64,000 nucleotides of DNA from Novosphingobium sp. SG751A (GTDB lineage Bacteria; Pseudomonadota; Alphaproteobacteria; Sphingomonadales; Sphingomonadaceae): NCBI RefSeq assembly GCF_013149295.1, contig NZ_JABGCB010000009.1, positions 124,001 to 188,000 on the forward strand. The letters are read 5' to 3'. Of this stretch, positions 33,281-41,823 are shown one piece after another. Numbering within the stretch: position 1 is the stretch's first letter; every line of letters starts with the position of its first letter. A program made the translations under genes and the position numbers. The notes under the pieces are model-generated. The model ran no database searches, was not told where the DNA came from, and was given only the letters and a program-made list of their open reading frames with translations.

Positions 33281-34216
33281 ATGCGGGCTTTCGTTTTTCC
33301 GGGTCAGGGCAGCCAGAAGGTTGGTATGGGCGTCGAACTGGCAGCGGCCAGCCCCGTTGCCCGCGAAGTGTTCGAAGAGGTCGATGACGCGCTGGGCCAG
33401 AAGCTGTCCGCGATCATGGCCGAAGGGCCTGAGGATGCGCTGACGCTGACCGAGAACGCGCAGCCTGCAATCATGGCCAATGCGATTGCCACCTTGCGCG
33501 TGCTTGAGGCCGAGGGCGGCATCCGTCTGGCTGACAAAGCCGATTTCGTGGCGGGCCATTCGCTTGGCGAATATACGGCGCTTTGCGCCGCCGGGGCCTT
33601 TTCGCTGGCCGATACTGCGCGCTTGCTGAAGCTGCGCGGGCAATCGATGCAGGCCGCCGTGCCGGTGGGCGTCGGCGCGATGGCGGCTTTGCTGGGCGCG
33701 GATATTGAAAAGGCCTCGGCTCTGGCTGCTGCTGCTGCCGAGGGCGAAGTCTGCACCGTGGCCAATGACAATGATCCGGGTCAGGTCGTGCTGTCGGGCC
33801 ACAAGGGCGCGATTGAGCGCGCCATTGCGCTGGTGAAAGAGCATGGCATCAAGCGCGGCGTGGCGCTGCCGGTGTCGGCGCCTTTCCACTGCCCGTTGAT
33901 GCAGCCTGCTGCCGATGCCATGGCCGAGGCGCTGGCCAAGACCGCGCCGGGCGCGCTCTCGGTTGCGCTCTTCGCCAATGTAACCGCCGATGTAGTGACC
34001 GATCCGACCTTGGTGCAAAAGCTGCTGGTCGAGCAGGTCTGCGGCCGGGTGCGCTGGCGCGAAAGCGTGATCGCCATGCAGGCGGCGGGCGTGAGTGAAT
34101 TCGTCGAACTGGGCGGCAAGGTGCTTGGCCCGATGATCGGGCGCACTATCAAGGATGTGAAGATTACCAGCGTGGTGACGATGGGCGACATCGAAGCGCT
34201 GCTGAAGGAGATTTGA
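33281..34216 (+). CDS. fabD: Malonyl-CoA:ACP transacylase
   Basis: Loads malonyl groups onto acyl carrier protein for fatty-acid synthesis. The start at 33281 (MRAFVFPGQGSQKVGMG) is preceded by CAGGGA. At 311 residues it is a typical length. The nucleophile is S94 in AGHSLGEYTAL, with the His in VSAPFHCPLM and Arg in LLKLRGQSMQ. fabG follows by 3 bp, so they are translated together, but acpP and fabF, often next in the cluster, are absent here. Confidence 0.97.
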   Translation: MRAFVFPGQGSQKVGMGVELAAASPVAREVFEEVDDALGQKLSAIMAEGPEDALTLTENAQPAIMANAIATLRVLEAEGGIRLADKADFVAGHSLGEYTALCAAGAFSLADTARLLKLRGQSMQAAVPVGVGAMAALLGADIEKASALAAAAAEGEVCTVANDNDPGQVVLSGHKGAIERAIALVKEHGIKRGVALPVSAPFHCPLMQPAADAMAEALAKTAPGALSVALFANVTADVVTDPTLVQKLLVEQVCGRVRWRESVIAMQAAGVSEFVELGGKVLGPMIGRTIKDVKITSVVTMGDIEALLKEI

Positions 34217-34219
34217 GCC

Positions 34220-34960
34220 ATGTTTGATCTGACGGGTATGACCGCGCTGGTGACGGGCGCGAGCGGGGGCATCGGTTCTTCGGTGGCGAAGGCTTTGGCC
34301 GGGCAGGGCGCGCGTCTGGCGTTGTCGGGCAGCAATCAGGCCAAGCTGGAAGCCTTTGCGGCCGAGCTTGGCGGCGATCACATCTGTGTGGTGGCCGATC
34401 TGTCGGACAAGGACAGCGTGGAAGGGCTGATCCCCGCCGCTGTCGCCGGTCTGGGCAAGCTCGACATTCTGGTCAACAACGCCGGGATCACGCGCGACAA
34501 TCTGGCCATGCGGATGAAGGATGATGAATGGGATGCGGTCATCCGCATCAACCTTGAAGGCGCGTTCCGCCTCATGCGCGCTGCCACCAAGCCGATGATG
34601 AAGGCCCGCTTTGGCCGCATCATCAACATCACCTCGGTGGTGGGCGCGACGGGCAATCCGGGTCAGATCAACTATGCCGCCGCCAAGGCAGGCCTTGTCG
34701 GCGCGTCCAAATCGCTGGCGCAGGAACTGGCGAGCCGCAATGTGACGGTCAATTGCGTGGCCCCTGGCTTCATCCGCACAGCGATGACCGACGTGCTGCC
34801 CGATGCGCAGAAGGACGCGCTCAACAGCCGCATCCCGATGGGGCGCATGGGCGAGGGCGAGGACATTGGTGCGGCGGTCGCCTTCCTCGCGTCCAAGGAA
34901 GCGGGCTATGTGACGGGCCAGACGCTGCATGTGAATGGCGGTATGGCAATGTTCGCCTAA
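34220..34960 (+). CDS. fabG: 3-oxoacyl-ACP reductase FabG
   Basis: NADPH-dependent short-chain dehydrogenase, 246 residues, reduces beta-ketoacyl-ACP. The cofactor loop TGASGGIGSSVAKAL is at about 12-26, NNAG at about 87-90, the catalytic Ser in NITSVVG and Tyr/Lys in INYAAAKAG. The proton-relay Asn in IRINLEGAF is also present. It sits 3 bp after fabD. The terminal VTGQTLHVNGGMAMFA is standard. Confidence 0.96.
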   Translation: MFDLTGMTALVTGASGGIGSSVAKALAGQGARLALSGSNQAKLEAFAAELGGDHICVVADLSDKDSVEGLIPAAVAGLGKLDILVNNAGITRDNLAMRMKDDEWDAVIRINLEGAFRLMRAATKPMMKARFGRIINITSVVGATGNPGQINYAAAKAGLVGASKSLAQELASRNVTVNCVAPGFIRTAMTDVLPDAQKDALNSRIPMGRMGEGEDIGAAVAFLASKEAGYVTGQTLHVNGGMAMFA

Positions 34961-34985
34961 GGGCCGATGTTTGCCTAAGGTTTTG

Positions 34986-35012
34986 GGGCGGGGGCGATTG
35001 CGCTTCCCGCCC
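34986..35012. terminator. Hairpin between fabG and recF
   Basis: GGGCGGG and CCCGCCC arms lie between the convergent fabG and recF genes, followed on the plus strand by TATTCTTTT. The right arm touches the recF stop. Confidence 0.55.
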
Positions 35013-36091
35013 TATTCTTTTGAAACACTGCCCTCGGCCACCCACCAGCAGGCCGCCTTGCCGTTCAGCGCTTCAAAGGGCGCGAGTTCCGTGCCGGTCA
35101 TCCAAACCTGGGCCGCGCCCGCCTCCAGCCTTTCGAACAGCGCGCCCCGCCGGATCGGGTCGAGATGGGCCGCGACCTCATCGAGCAGAAGCAGGCGCGG
35201 GCGATCCGTGCCCCCCATCTCGGCATGGGCCAGCGTGATGGCGATCAGCATCGCCTTTTGCTCGCCGGTTGAACATTCGGCGGCGGCCTGATTCTTGGCT
35301 GCCATGGTCACGCCAAGGTCATCGCGATGCGGCCCGGTCAGCGTGCGCTGGGCCGCGCGGTCGCGACGGCGTTGGTCGCGCAGTGCCTGCGCCAACCCGC
35401 TCGCGTCAATCGGCCCGCCCGCCTGATAGGTCAGCGCGGGGCGCGCAAAGGGAGAGGGGGGCAGCGTTTCGAGCTTGGCGTTCAACGCCTCGATCAGTCG
35501 CGCCCGCCCGAACGCCAGCGCTCCGCCCGCCTCGGCAATCTGTACTTCGATGGCGTCGAGCCAGCGGGCATCAGGCTCCTGCGGGGCTGAAAGCAGACGG
35601 TTGCGCTCGCGGATCGCGGCCTCGGTGCGGGCGGCGTGGGCGGCATGGGCCGGGTCCAGCGCCAGCGCCAGACGATCGATAAACCGCCGCCGCCCGCCCG
35701 GCGAATCCATAAACAACCGGTCCATCGCCGGGGTCAGCCAGAACAGGCCCAGCCATTCGGACAGCGAAAGCGCGCTGGCATCCGCGCCATTGACGCGGAC
35801 AATGCGGCGGCCCGGCTTGTCGGGCGCGGTGCCGGTGCCCAATCGCACGCCTGCGCCATCGCGCAGCAGGTCCGCAGACACCGCAAAGGCGCCATCGCCC
35901 GCCTGCCCCGCCATATCGGGCAGGGCGGCCCGGCGCAGGCCGCGACCGGGCGCGAAAAGCGAGATGGCCTCAAGTATATTGGTTTTGCCCGCGCCATTCT
36001 CGCCCACCAAAAGGTTGAACTTGCCCGTCCCCTCCAGCGCGGTGGCGCGGTGGTTGCGGAACCAGCCCAGACGGATGCGATCAAGCGCCAT
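35012..36091 (-). CDS. recF: DNA replication and repair protein RecF
   Basis: Binds gapped DNA and, with RecO/RecR, loads RecA. The ATG at 36091 gives 359 residues and starts MALDRIRLGWFRNHRATALE; an earlier frame opening to 36217 has no matching start context. ABC-type ATPase: Walker A GENGAGKTN (about 30-38), signature region CSTGEQKAMLIAI, Walker B RLLLLDEVAAHLD. It is located away from dnaA-dnaN-gyrB, as is common in alphaproteobacteria. Upstream runs a PspC gene in the opposite direction. Confidence 0.96.
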   Translation of the reverse strand: MALDRIRLGWFRNHRATALEGTGKFNLLVGENGAGKTNILEAISLFAPGRGLRRAALPDMAGQAGDGAFAVSADLLRDGAGVRLGTGTAPDKPGRRIVRVNGADASALSLSEWLGLFWLTPAMDRLFMDSPGGRRRFIDRLALALDPAHAAHAARTEAAIRERNRLLSAPQEPDARWLDAIEVQIAEAGGALAFGRARLIEALNAKLETLPPSPFARPALTYQAGGPIDASGLAQALRDQRRRDRAAQRTLTGPHRDDLGVTMAAKNQAAAECSTGEQKAMLIAITLAHAEMGGTDRPRLLLLDEVAAHLDPIRRGALFERLEAGAAQVWMTGTELAPFEALNGKAACWWVAEGSVSKE

Positions 36092-36283
36092 GGGCCGCGC
36101 TGTAGCCGGATTGCGCGACCCATGCCAGCCTTGGCGAAAAATGCGAAAGCTTGGGATTTTGCACCATGCGAGGTTTTGGGCGAAGGGCTGATTTCCGGCG
36201 TTTTCGGCAATTGGCACGGGCCATGCAACTCATCCGGCATAGGCGGGGGCAACCGACCAGCCTCGCCCGCAAGGAGAAAACCC

Positions 36284-36487
36284 ATGACCAATTACGATCC
36301 CATCCGCCCCACCAACGGTTTCATGCTCGACCGCCGCAACAAGAAGATCTTCGGCGTCTGTTCGGGGATTTCGGCCTATTTCGGCCTGGATGTGACGCTG
36401 GTGCGTGTTGCCTTCGCGTTGGGGGCGATCCTTGGGTTCGGGTCGCTGTTCCTTGTCTATCTGGCGATTGCGTTGATTGCGGATTGA
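36284..36487 (+). CDS. PspC-domain protein
   Basis: 67 residues with a strong AAGGAG ribosome binding site at 36271. The PspC core is complete: NKKIFGVCSGISAYFGLDVTLVRVAFALGAILG, followed by one transmembrane helix (about 46-65, FGSLFLVYLAIALIAD). PspC proteins sense or counter membrane stress in the phage-shock response. No pspA or pspB is nearby, so the protein is probably a single-domain variant. A preceding long frame merging into it from 35636 is an artefact. Confidence 0.85.
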   Translation: MTNYDPIRPTNGFMLDRRNKKIFGVCSGISAYFGLDVTLVRVAFALGAILGFGSLFLVYLAIALIAD

Positions 36488-36504
36488 TGAGGGGGGAAGG
36501 TTTG

Positions 36505-36542
36505 CCTCCGGCGGGCAAAGGGCGGGGGCCCTTTGCAATCCC
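36505..36542. repeat. REP-like extragenic repeat, left arm
   Basis: CCTCCGGCGGGCAAAGGG, a 6-base loop and CCCTTTGCAATCCC. The same unit, differing only in the loop, lies inverted at 36657-36694. Each unit also forms its own hairpin (CAAAGGG with CCCTTTG). Confidence 0.75.
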
Positions 36543-36656
36543 GATACTGTCTGCGTTGTGCGTTATTTCACCCCCGGCGCAACTTCGCAGCGCCGCAGGC
36601 TTTTAAACCGCTTCGCGGAATAGCGCTTGATCGCAAATCTGGCGCACTCCAGTAAT

Positions 36657-36694
36657 GGGATTGCAAAGGGACAAGTCCCTTTGCCCGCCGGAGG
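36657..36694. repeat. REP-like extragenic repeat, inverted right arm
   Basis: GGGATTGCAAAGGG, ACAAGT, CCCTTTGCCCGCCGGAGG is the reverse complement of the 36505 unit apart from the loop. The pair is separated by 114 bp with no gene between and could fold into a large stem, as in BIME elements. Confidence 0.75.
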
Positions 36695-36702
36695 CCGAAC
36701 CC

Positions 36703-37449
36703 TTAAACCTCCGCCGCCTTTGCAAAAGGCGAGAATGACGTATCGGTATCGAACACCTCCACGCCTTCGCGCTTTTTCAAAAAGCCCACCACCCAGTAGG
36801 TAGCCGGCGTCAGGATCACTTCCCAGCCGACCTTGATGGCCCATTGGGTCCATGCCACCTGCATGACCTGCGCCCCGGTCCAGCCATCGGCGGCGTAGAA
36901 GGCGAGGGGGTAGAACAGGGCGCTGTCCACCGCCTGACCAAAGATGGTGGAGCCGATGGTGCGGGTCCACAATTTCGAGCCGTTGGTCATGATTTTCATC
37001 TTGGCCAGCACGAAGGAATTGACGAACTCCCCCGCCCAGAAGGCCGCGACCGAAGCAAAGACGATGCGCGGGGTTTGTCCGAAGACGCTTTCATAGGCGG
37101 CCTGTCCGGTCCATCCTGCGTCCGGCGGCAGGGCGACGACGACCAGGCTCATGAACACCATGAACAGCAGCGCCCAGAAGCCGACCCAGATGCAGCGGCG
37201 TGCGTTGGCATAGCCGTAGACCTCGGTCAGCACGTCGCCGATGATATAGCTGATGGGAAAGAACATCACGCCCGCGCCGAACGGCCATGGGCCGATGAAG
37301 GGCAGGTCCACCACCGCGCGCTTGCCCGCCCCGATCAGGTTCGAGAGCAGCAGGATGGTGACGAAGGCCGCCATCACATAGTCGAAATAGCGGAAATGGC
37401 GGCGCGCGCCTGCGCTGCCTTCGATGCGGAAGAGGGGGGATTGGCTCAT
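36703..37449 (-). CDS. Queuosine precursor transporter (YhhQ family)
   Basis: 248 residues with six or seven hydrophobic helices. The motif LLLSNLIGAGKR... MFFPISYIIGDVLTEVYGYANARR is diagnostic for the VUT/YhhQ family, which brings preQ0 or preQ1 into the cell for queuosine synthesis in tRNA. Further motifs are WAGEFVNSFVLAKMK and GSTIFGQAVDSALFYPLAF. A perfect TGCAATATTGCA palindrome is 16 bp before the start. I see no preQ1 riboswitch in the short upstream region. It is a single gene bordered by REP-like repeats. Confidence 0.92.
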   Translation of the reverse strand: MSQSPLFRIEGSAGARRHFRYFDYVMAAFVTILLLSNLIGAGKRAVVDLPFIGPWPFGAGVMFFPISYIIGDVLTEVYGYANARRCIWVGFWALLFMVFMSLVVVALPPDAGWTGQAAYESVFGQTPRIVFASVAAFWAGEFVNSFVLAKMKIMTNGSKLWTRTIGSTIFGQAVDSALFYPLAFYAADGWTGAQVMQVAWTQWAIKVGWEVILTPATYWVVGFLKKREGVEVFDTDTSFSPFAKAAEV

Positions 37450-37464
37450 GGCGCCAAGCTAACC

Positions 37465-37476
37465 TGCAATATTGCA
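37465..37476. promoter_or_regulatory. 12-bp palindrome upstream of the transporter
   Basis: TGCAATATTGCA is a perfect palindrome 15 bp upstream of the ATG at 37449, compatible with an operator overlapping the promoter. It could equally be chance. Confidence 0.3.
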
Positions 37477-37488
37477 TTTGCGCAAGAA

Positions 37489-37516
37489 AAAGGGCGCCCC
37501 GCATGGAGCGCCCTTT
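37489..37516 (-). terminator. Terminator of the downstream TonB receptor transcript
   Basis: AAAGGGCGC and GCGCCCTTT arms, followed on the minus strand by TTTTCTTG, located 24 bp after the receptor stop. Confidence 0.8.
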
Positions 37517-37539
37517 GGTTCATCAACCCTGACCCGTCA

Positions 37540-40353
37540 TCAGAAGTTGAAGCGCACGCCCCCGGTGAACCGGCGGCCGAAACGTTCCCATTCGGTGGTG
37601 TAATTCTGGCTGAAGGTGGCCGAACCGCCGCTGGCGTTGATCAGGCCGCTGGGATCGACAAAACGGCGACCCGGCTGGTTGAGCAGGTTCGAGGCGTCGA
37701 AATAGATCGAGAGACGCTTGTTGATCTGATAGCGCGCCGAGAAGTCCATTTCATCGTCCGCCGCCCAGTAGCTGTCGCCGCCCGCCGAGAGATCATCGCC
37801 GATGGCGTCGAGCCATTTCGAGCGATACTGATATTGCAGGCGCAGCGTCAGGCCATATTTTTCGTAATAGCCGCCAAGGTTATAGACCATGTCCGAGGTG
37901 TTGGGCAGGCGCACCTTGCGCGCGGCATAGGCGCCATAGGCCGCCTTGGTCACCGAACTGTCGTTCAGCATCATATTGGCGTTGATGCCAAAGCCGCCCA
38001 TCCAGTCGGGCAGGCCCGCCTTTTGCGTCCATGGCTCAAGGCTCTGCTGAAACGCGACTTCCAGACCCATCAGATGGCCCGTGCCCGCATTGTTGATGCC
38101 CGAGAAGGTGTAGTCCGAACGGTCCACCCCGCCGCTGTTGAGCGAATCCGAACCATAGGTGCGCACCGAGGTGTAGAGGACGTTCTCGACCTTCTTGTAA
38201 TACAGGCCCGCCATCAGGAAGCCGCTGGGGCGCATATACCATTCGAAATAGGCGTCCACGCCATAGGCCCGCTCGGGCTTGATGGCGGGATTGCCGCCCG
38301 AGATGCGGCGGTCGCTGTCGTTGATGACCACGTTGGGGCGCATCTGGTCATAATCGGCGCGCGCGGCCCCGGTGGTGAAGGAAAGGCGCAGTTTTTTGGT
38401 CTGATCGACGTTGTAATTCACATGCAGGCTGGGGAAGGCCAGCAGGTGGCTGGATTTGGCGTCGAGATCGCGGGTGCTGGTCACACCTGTGCCGCTGGTG
38501 ATCGTGCCCACCGCGTGGCCGCTGTTGACGATGTTTTCAAGGCGGACACCGGCAAGGATGCTGCCCCAGTCGTAGCGCAGGGTACCCATCAGGAACCCGG
38601 CGTAGACCTGCTCGCGCACGCGGTAATTGTTGTCGGTCACGGGTGTGCGGGCATAAAGCTGGCGCGCCTTGTTTGATGCTTCGCGCATCTTGGCCGTGTC
38701 GAAATAATGGAACGTATAGCCCATCGCGATCTTGCCCATGAAAGGCTGGTCGCTCAGGAAGCTGCTGTAATTGGCAAGGCCCAGCGCGGCGAGATTCGAG
38801 GTGCCGGAAACCGAGATCTGCATTTCATTGGCGGTCTTGGTGCGCTGGTCATACTGGAACCCGGCTTTCAGCGTCAGGTTGCCGCCCAGAAACTCGGTCT
38901 GTTTGGACAGCACCGCGCGGCCGGTATAGGCGCGCGTCATGTCGACGGCGTCGAGCAGGGTGAAGGATGAGGCGGGCTTGGTGAACGTGTCGATATCGGT
39001 CACGCGCGTGCCCGCCGAGAGCAGGCCGCCCGAGCTGTTGGTGGTGTAAAGGTTCAGCGTCGAGATATTGGGATTGGTGTAGTCATAGGTCACCGTCGGG
39101 CGCGCGGTCAGCGTGCTGGGGCTGTCCCATGTCGCTTCGCCCACGACCGAGCGGTCGTCCTTGCTCTCCGTATAATTGCCCGCCCAGTTCAGTTTCCAGC
39201 CACCGTCGAATTCGTGGCTGCCTTCCAGCGTGTTGGTGAAGATCGACTGGCGATAGGCGCGCAGGGTCGAACGCTGGCGGATGTCGATGCCATAGATCGT
39301 GCCGCGCGTGGGCGTGTTGCCCGAGCAGATGTCGGCATAGGCCGAGGTGGCGTAGGAGGTCTTGACCGACGTGTCGCAGGCCGCCGTGGCGTTGCTCAGC
39401 GAGGACTGCTTGTCATCCATGTCGAAGCGGTAATTGTCGCGCGCTTCGTCATCGCTGAAAATGGTGTAGATGCTGCGGAAAGAGATCGTATTGCGCTCGT
39501 TGGGTTTGTAATCAAACCGCCCCGAAACCGACCAGTTCTTGCGCGTCAGGCGATAGAGCTTGTTTTCGCTTTCGGCCACCCAGATGCGGTTGGCATTGCC
39601 GGGGCGGGCGTCCTGCGTGACGTTTTCCCAGTCATTTTCGAAATTGTCGGTCACCATGTCGCGCTGGTAATAGCTGCCCGAAAGCAGCACGCCCAATTCG
39701 CCTTCGCCCACCTTGAACCGGTCGGACAGGACCAGCGAGCCTTCATATTCCGGCCGGCCGCCATATTCCTGCTGGCCATAGCCCAGTTTGCCATTGGCGT
39801 GCAGGCCGTCGAAATCGAAGGCCGAGCGCGTGACGACATTGACGTTGCCCGACACGGTTTCGCCCGGCATTTCGGGGGTCACGGCCTTATTGATGATGAT
39901 TTTGCCCGCAATCGCCGAGGGCACCGAGTCAAACCGGCTGTCGCGCCCTTCGGGGCTGACCACATTGATGCCGTCGAAGGAAAGCGTGGTCCAGTTCTTG
40001 GGCCCGCCGCGCAAGCTGATGTAGCGCGCCTGCCCCTGATCGCGCTCCACCGCCACGCCCGGCAGGCGGCCTGCGGCCTGCGCGATGTTCTGATCGGGCA
40101 GACGGCCCACCGCGTCCGAGGCCGCCACGGTCACCAGCGAATCGGACAATTGCTGAACCTTGAGCGCGGCGGCTTCGGATTCGGCAATCGGGCGCGCGCC
40201 CTGCACCACGATGGACTGGCCATCATCGGCGGCGGCATCGGGTGCGGGATTGGCTTCGGCGGCCTGCGTGGCCATCGGGATGAAGAAGGCCGAGCAGAGC
40301 AAGGCAAAGCGCGCGCTCCGCATGGCGCGGCGCGCGGTGAATACAGACGTCAT
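37540..40353 (-). CDS. TonB-dependent receptor, carbohydrate-uptake type
   Basis: 937 residues, longer than siderophore receptors. The signal peptide is RSARFALLCSAFFIPMATQAA. The plug (about 45-180) has LPDQNIAQAAGRLPGVAVERDQGQ, then YISLRGGPKNWTTLSFDG and DSVPSAIAGKIIINKAVTPEMPGETVSGNVNVVTRSA. This series is typical of the large Caulobacter/sphingomonad receptors for oligosaccharides. The C-terminal barrel strand ends FTGGVRFNF. No adjacent glycosidase gene supports a specific sugar. Transcription is monocistronic with a terminator; an inverted repeat lies upstream at 40406. Confidence 0.93.
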   Translation of the reverse strand: MTSVFTARRAMRSARFALLCSAFFIPMATQAAEANPAPDAAADDGQSIVVQGARPIAESEAAALKVQQLSDSLVTVAASDAVGRLPDQNIAQAAGRLPGVAVERDQGQARYISLRGGPKNWTTLSFDGINVVSPEGRDSRFDSVPSAIAGKIIINKAVTPEMPGETVSGNVNVVTRSAFDFDGLHANGKLGYGQQEYGGRPEYEGSLVLSDRFKVGEGELGVLLSGSYYQRDMVTDNFENDWENVTQDARPGNANRIWVAESENKLYRLTRKNWSVSGRFDYKPNERNTISFRSIYTIFSDDEARDNYRFDMDDKQSSLSNATAACDTSVKTSYATSAYADICSGNTPTRGTIYGIDIRQRSTLRAYRQSIFTNTLEGSHEFDGGWKLNWAGNYTESKDDRSVVGEATWDSPSTLTARPTVTYDYTNPNISTLNLYTTNSSGGLLSAGTRVTDIDTFTKPASSFTLLDAVDMTRAYTGRAVLSKQTEFLGGNLTLKAGFQYDQRTKTANEMQISVSGTSNLAALGLANYSSFLSDQPFMGKIAMGYTFHYFDTAKMREASNKARQLYARTPVTDNNYRVREQVYAGFLMGTLRYDWGSILAGVRLENIVNSGHAVGTITSGTGVTSTRDLDAKSSHLLAFPSLHVNYNVDQTKKLRLSFTTGAARADYDQMRPNVVINDSDRRISGGNPAIKPERAYGVDAYFEWYMRPSGFLMAGLYYKKVENVLYTSVRTYGSDSLNSGGVDRSDYTFSGINNAGTGHLMGLEVAFQQSLEPWTQKAGLPDWMGGFGINANMMLNDSSVTKAAYGAYAARKVRLPNTSDMVYNLGGYYEKYGLTLRLQYQYRSKWLDAIGDDLSAGGDSYWAADDEMDFSARYQINKRLSIYFDASNLLNQPGRRFVDPSGLINASGGSATFSQNYTTEWERFGRRFTGGVRFNF

Positions 40354-40405
40354 GGATATGCCCCGTTGTTTGGTCAGAACTCGAGCGGGGGGCTAGGGAC
40401 GGATT

Positions 40406-40443
40406 TTGACAATTCTGTTCCGATCCCGTGACAGGGATTGTCA
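40406..40443. promoter_or_regulatory. Nested inverted repeat upstream of the TonB receptor
   Basis: TTGACAAT then CTGT on the left are mirrored by ACAG then ATTGTCA on the right with one base indel, 53 bp before the receptor start. It can be an operator dyad or a leader hairpin. Confidence 0.4.
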
Positions 40444-40602
40444 CATAAGGTGATTTTATGATCTTTATACACCTTTGATTTTATATGTTTTTTATAGTAA
40501 AGGTACAAGGTGGAGCATAAGGCTGCGATCCACCTTTGCGCAATGCGACCATTGTCGCTATGGGGGGGGCGTCGGGCGGCGATCCACCCGTTGATGACAT
40601 GC

Positions 40603-40679
40603 GCGCCCGTAGCTCAGCTGGATAGAGCACGAGCCTTCTAAGCTTGGGGTCACAGGTTCGAACCCTGTCGGGCGCGCCA
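40603..40679 (+). tRNA. tRNA-Arg (anticodon TCT)
   Basis: 77 nt including encoded CCA. Acceptor stem GCGCCCG pairs with CGGGCGC. The D-arm GCTC/GAGC, T-arm with GGTTCGAACC and the anticodon stem CGAGC/GCTTG are all intact. Loop CTTCTAA places TCT at 40637-40639, reading AGA codons. Discriminator G. Confidence 0.97.
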
Positions 40680-40696
40680 ATTTCAAAGGGTTATGT

Positions 40697-41698
40697 TTAA
40701 CTGGTCAAGCGCTGAACCATGGCGCGGATGACCGACAATTGCGCCCCGCTCTGCGTCTGAAAATTCAACCCGCTATAGCCCCACCAGTCCCAGCAGCCCT
40801 GCGGATTGGATGGAAAAGTGCTCTTGTTGACCTGGGGATAGAGCGTGATGATGCGATTGGCGTCGGCCCAGGCGTTATAGCCCAGCCGGTTATAGACCGC
40901 ATCGCCCACCAGATCGGCGCTTTGCAGACAGCCGTGAAACACGACATGCACCGCGCAGGGGGCTCCACCATCGCGGCAGGGGGCGGGCACATAGACATAG
41001 CCGGTGGACGCCATGCCGCTGCCGACGGCGCCGGTGAACTCGCTCTGGTCAAAGGGGATAGGTTGGGCCGAAAGCGTGGCCGATTTGGGGCGCAAGGCGC
41101 CATAGATATGCGAGAGGATCGCGCCGGGCTGGTCATAAATTTTCGCGCCCACCTTGCATTCATTGACATAGGGTGCGGCATTGGCCCCGCATAGGCTGCC
41201 GAAATTGCCCGACAGGAACGCATGGCCCGCAGGCGTATCATGGACATAGCGCAGGTTGGCTGCGGGCACGCGCGCGGCCACATAAAAGTCGCGCACCGCG
41301 TTCATTGCGCTTTGCTTGACCACGATGTCCCTGGTGCCGCTGAACAGATAGACTTTCTGCTTGGCGATATTGGATACCGGATCGACCGTGCCCAGCGCGG
41401 CAAAACTGCTGGCCGCGCCATAGGAGGCAATGCCGCTGGGCGATCCCTGCATACAAGTGATGATGCCGCCAAGGTTGACCCAGGCGCAATTATACGGGCC
41501 CCCTGCAACCACGCCGACGCCGATCACGCTGGAGGAAAAGGCGACGTCATATTGCACCGCCATAAATGCGCCCGAGGACAGGCCCGAGACGGAGACGCGC
41601 GCCGCATCGGCATGCAAGGCTGGCAGTTTATCCGCCGCGACCGCCGGAGCGGATGCAAGTGAAAGCAGAATGGAGAAGGCTGTTCGACCCATGCGCAT
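40697..41698 (-). CDS. Secreted short-chain PHA depolymerase / esterase (type 2 catalytic domain)
   Basis: 333 residues with a signal peptide ([22 protein letters not shown]). The lipase box lies early in the mature part ([17 protein letters not shown], Ser about residue 42), the mark of extracellular type 2 depolymerases. The oxyanion Cys region, [15 protein letters not shown] and several further Cys residues (CGAN, NECK, APCRDGG, FHGCLQ) suggest disulfides. The His is probably in DTPAGH or VVFHGC. No separate substrate-binding domain is visible, so its specificity for polymer rather than soluble oligomers is uncertain. Just downstream of tRNA-Arg in opposite orientation. Confidence 0.86.
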   Translation of the reverse strand: MRMGRTAFSILLSLASAPAVAADKLPALHADAARVSVSGLSSGAFMAVQYDVAFSSSVIGVGVVAGGPYNCAWVNLGGIITCMQGSPSGIASYGAASSFAALGTVDPVSNIAKQKVYLFSGTRDIVVKQSAMNAVRDFYVAARVPAANLRYVHDTPAGHAFLSGNFGSLCGANAAPYVNECKVGAKIYDQPGAILSHIYGALRPKSATLSAQPIPFDQSEFTGAVGSGMASTGYVYVPAPCRDGGAPCAVHVVFHGCLQSADLVGDAVYNRLGYNAWADANRIITLYPQVNKSTFPSNPQGCWDWWGYSGLNFQTQSGAQLSVIRAMVQRLTS

Positions 41699-41823
41699 GA
41701 TGACCTCCTGAAAAAAGGATCAAGGTTGCAGGTAATTCGATTCGCCGTTCAATCCATCCTCTTGTGGTGCCAGAGTAACATTGGTGCATGACAGCACAAA
41801 TAAGGGATTGCGCCATGCCTCTA

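Noticed and set aside
33023..34930. A 635-residue minus-strand frame
   Set aside because: Covers fabD and fabG on the opposite strand, with no recognisable domain.
35636..36283. Upstream extension of the PspC gene
   Set aside because: Antisense to recF. The PspC start at 36284 has its own strong ribosome binding site.
37450..37490. preQ1 riboswitch before the queuosine-precursor transporter
   Set aside because: The upstream region is too short and has no conserved aptamer elements; only a 12-bp palindrome is present.
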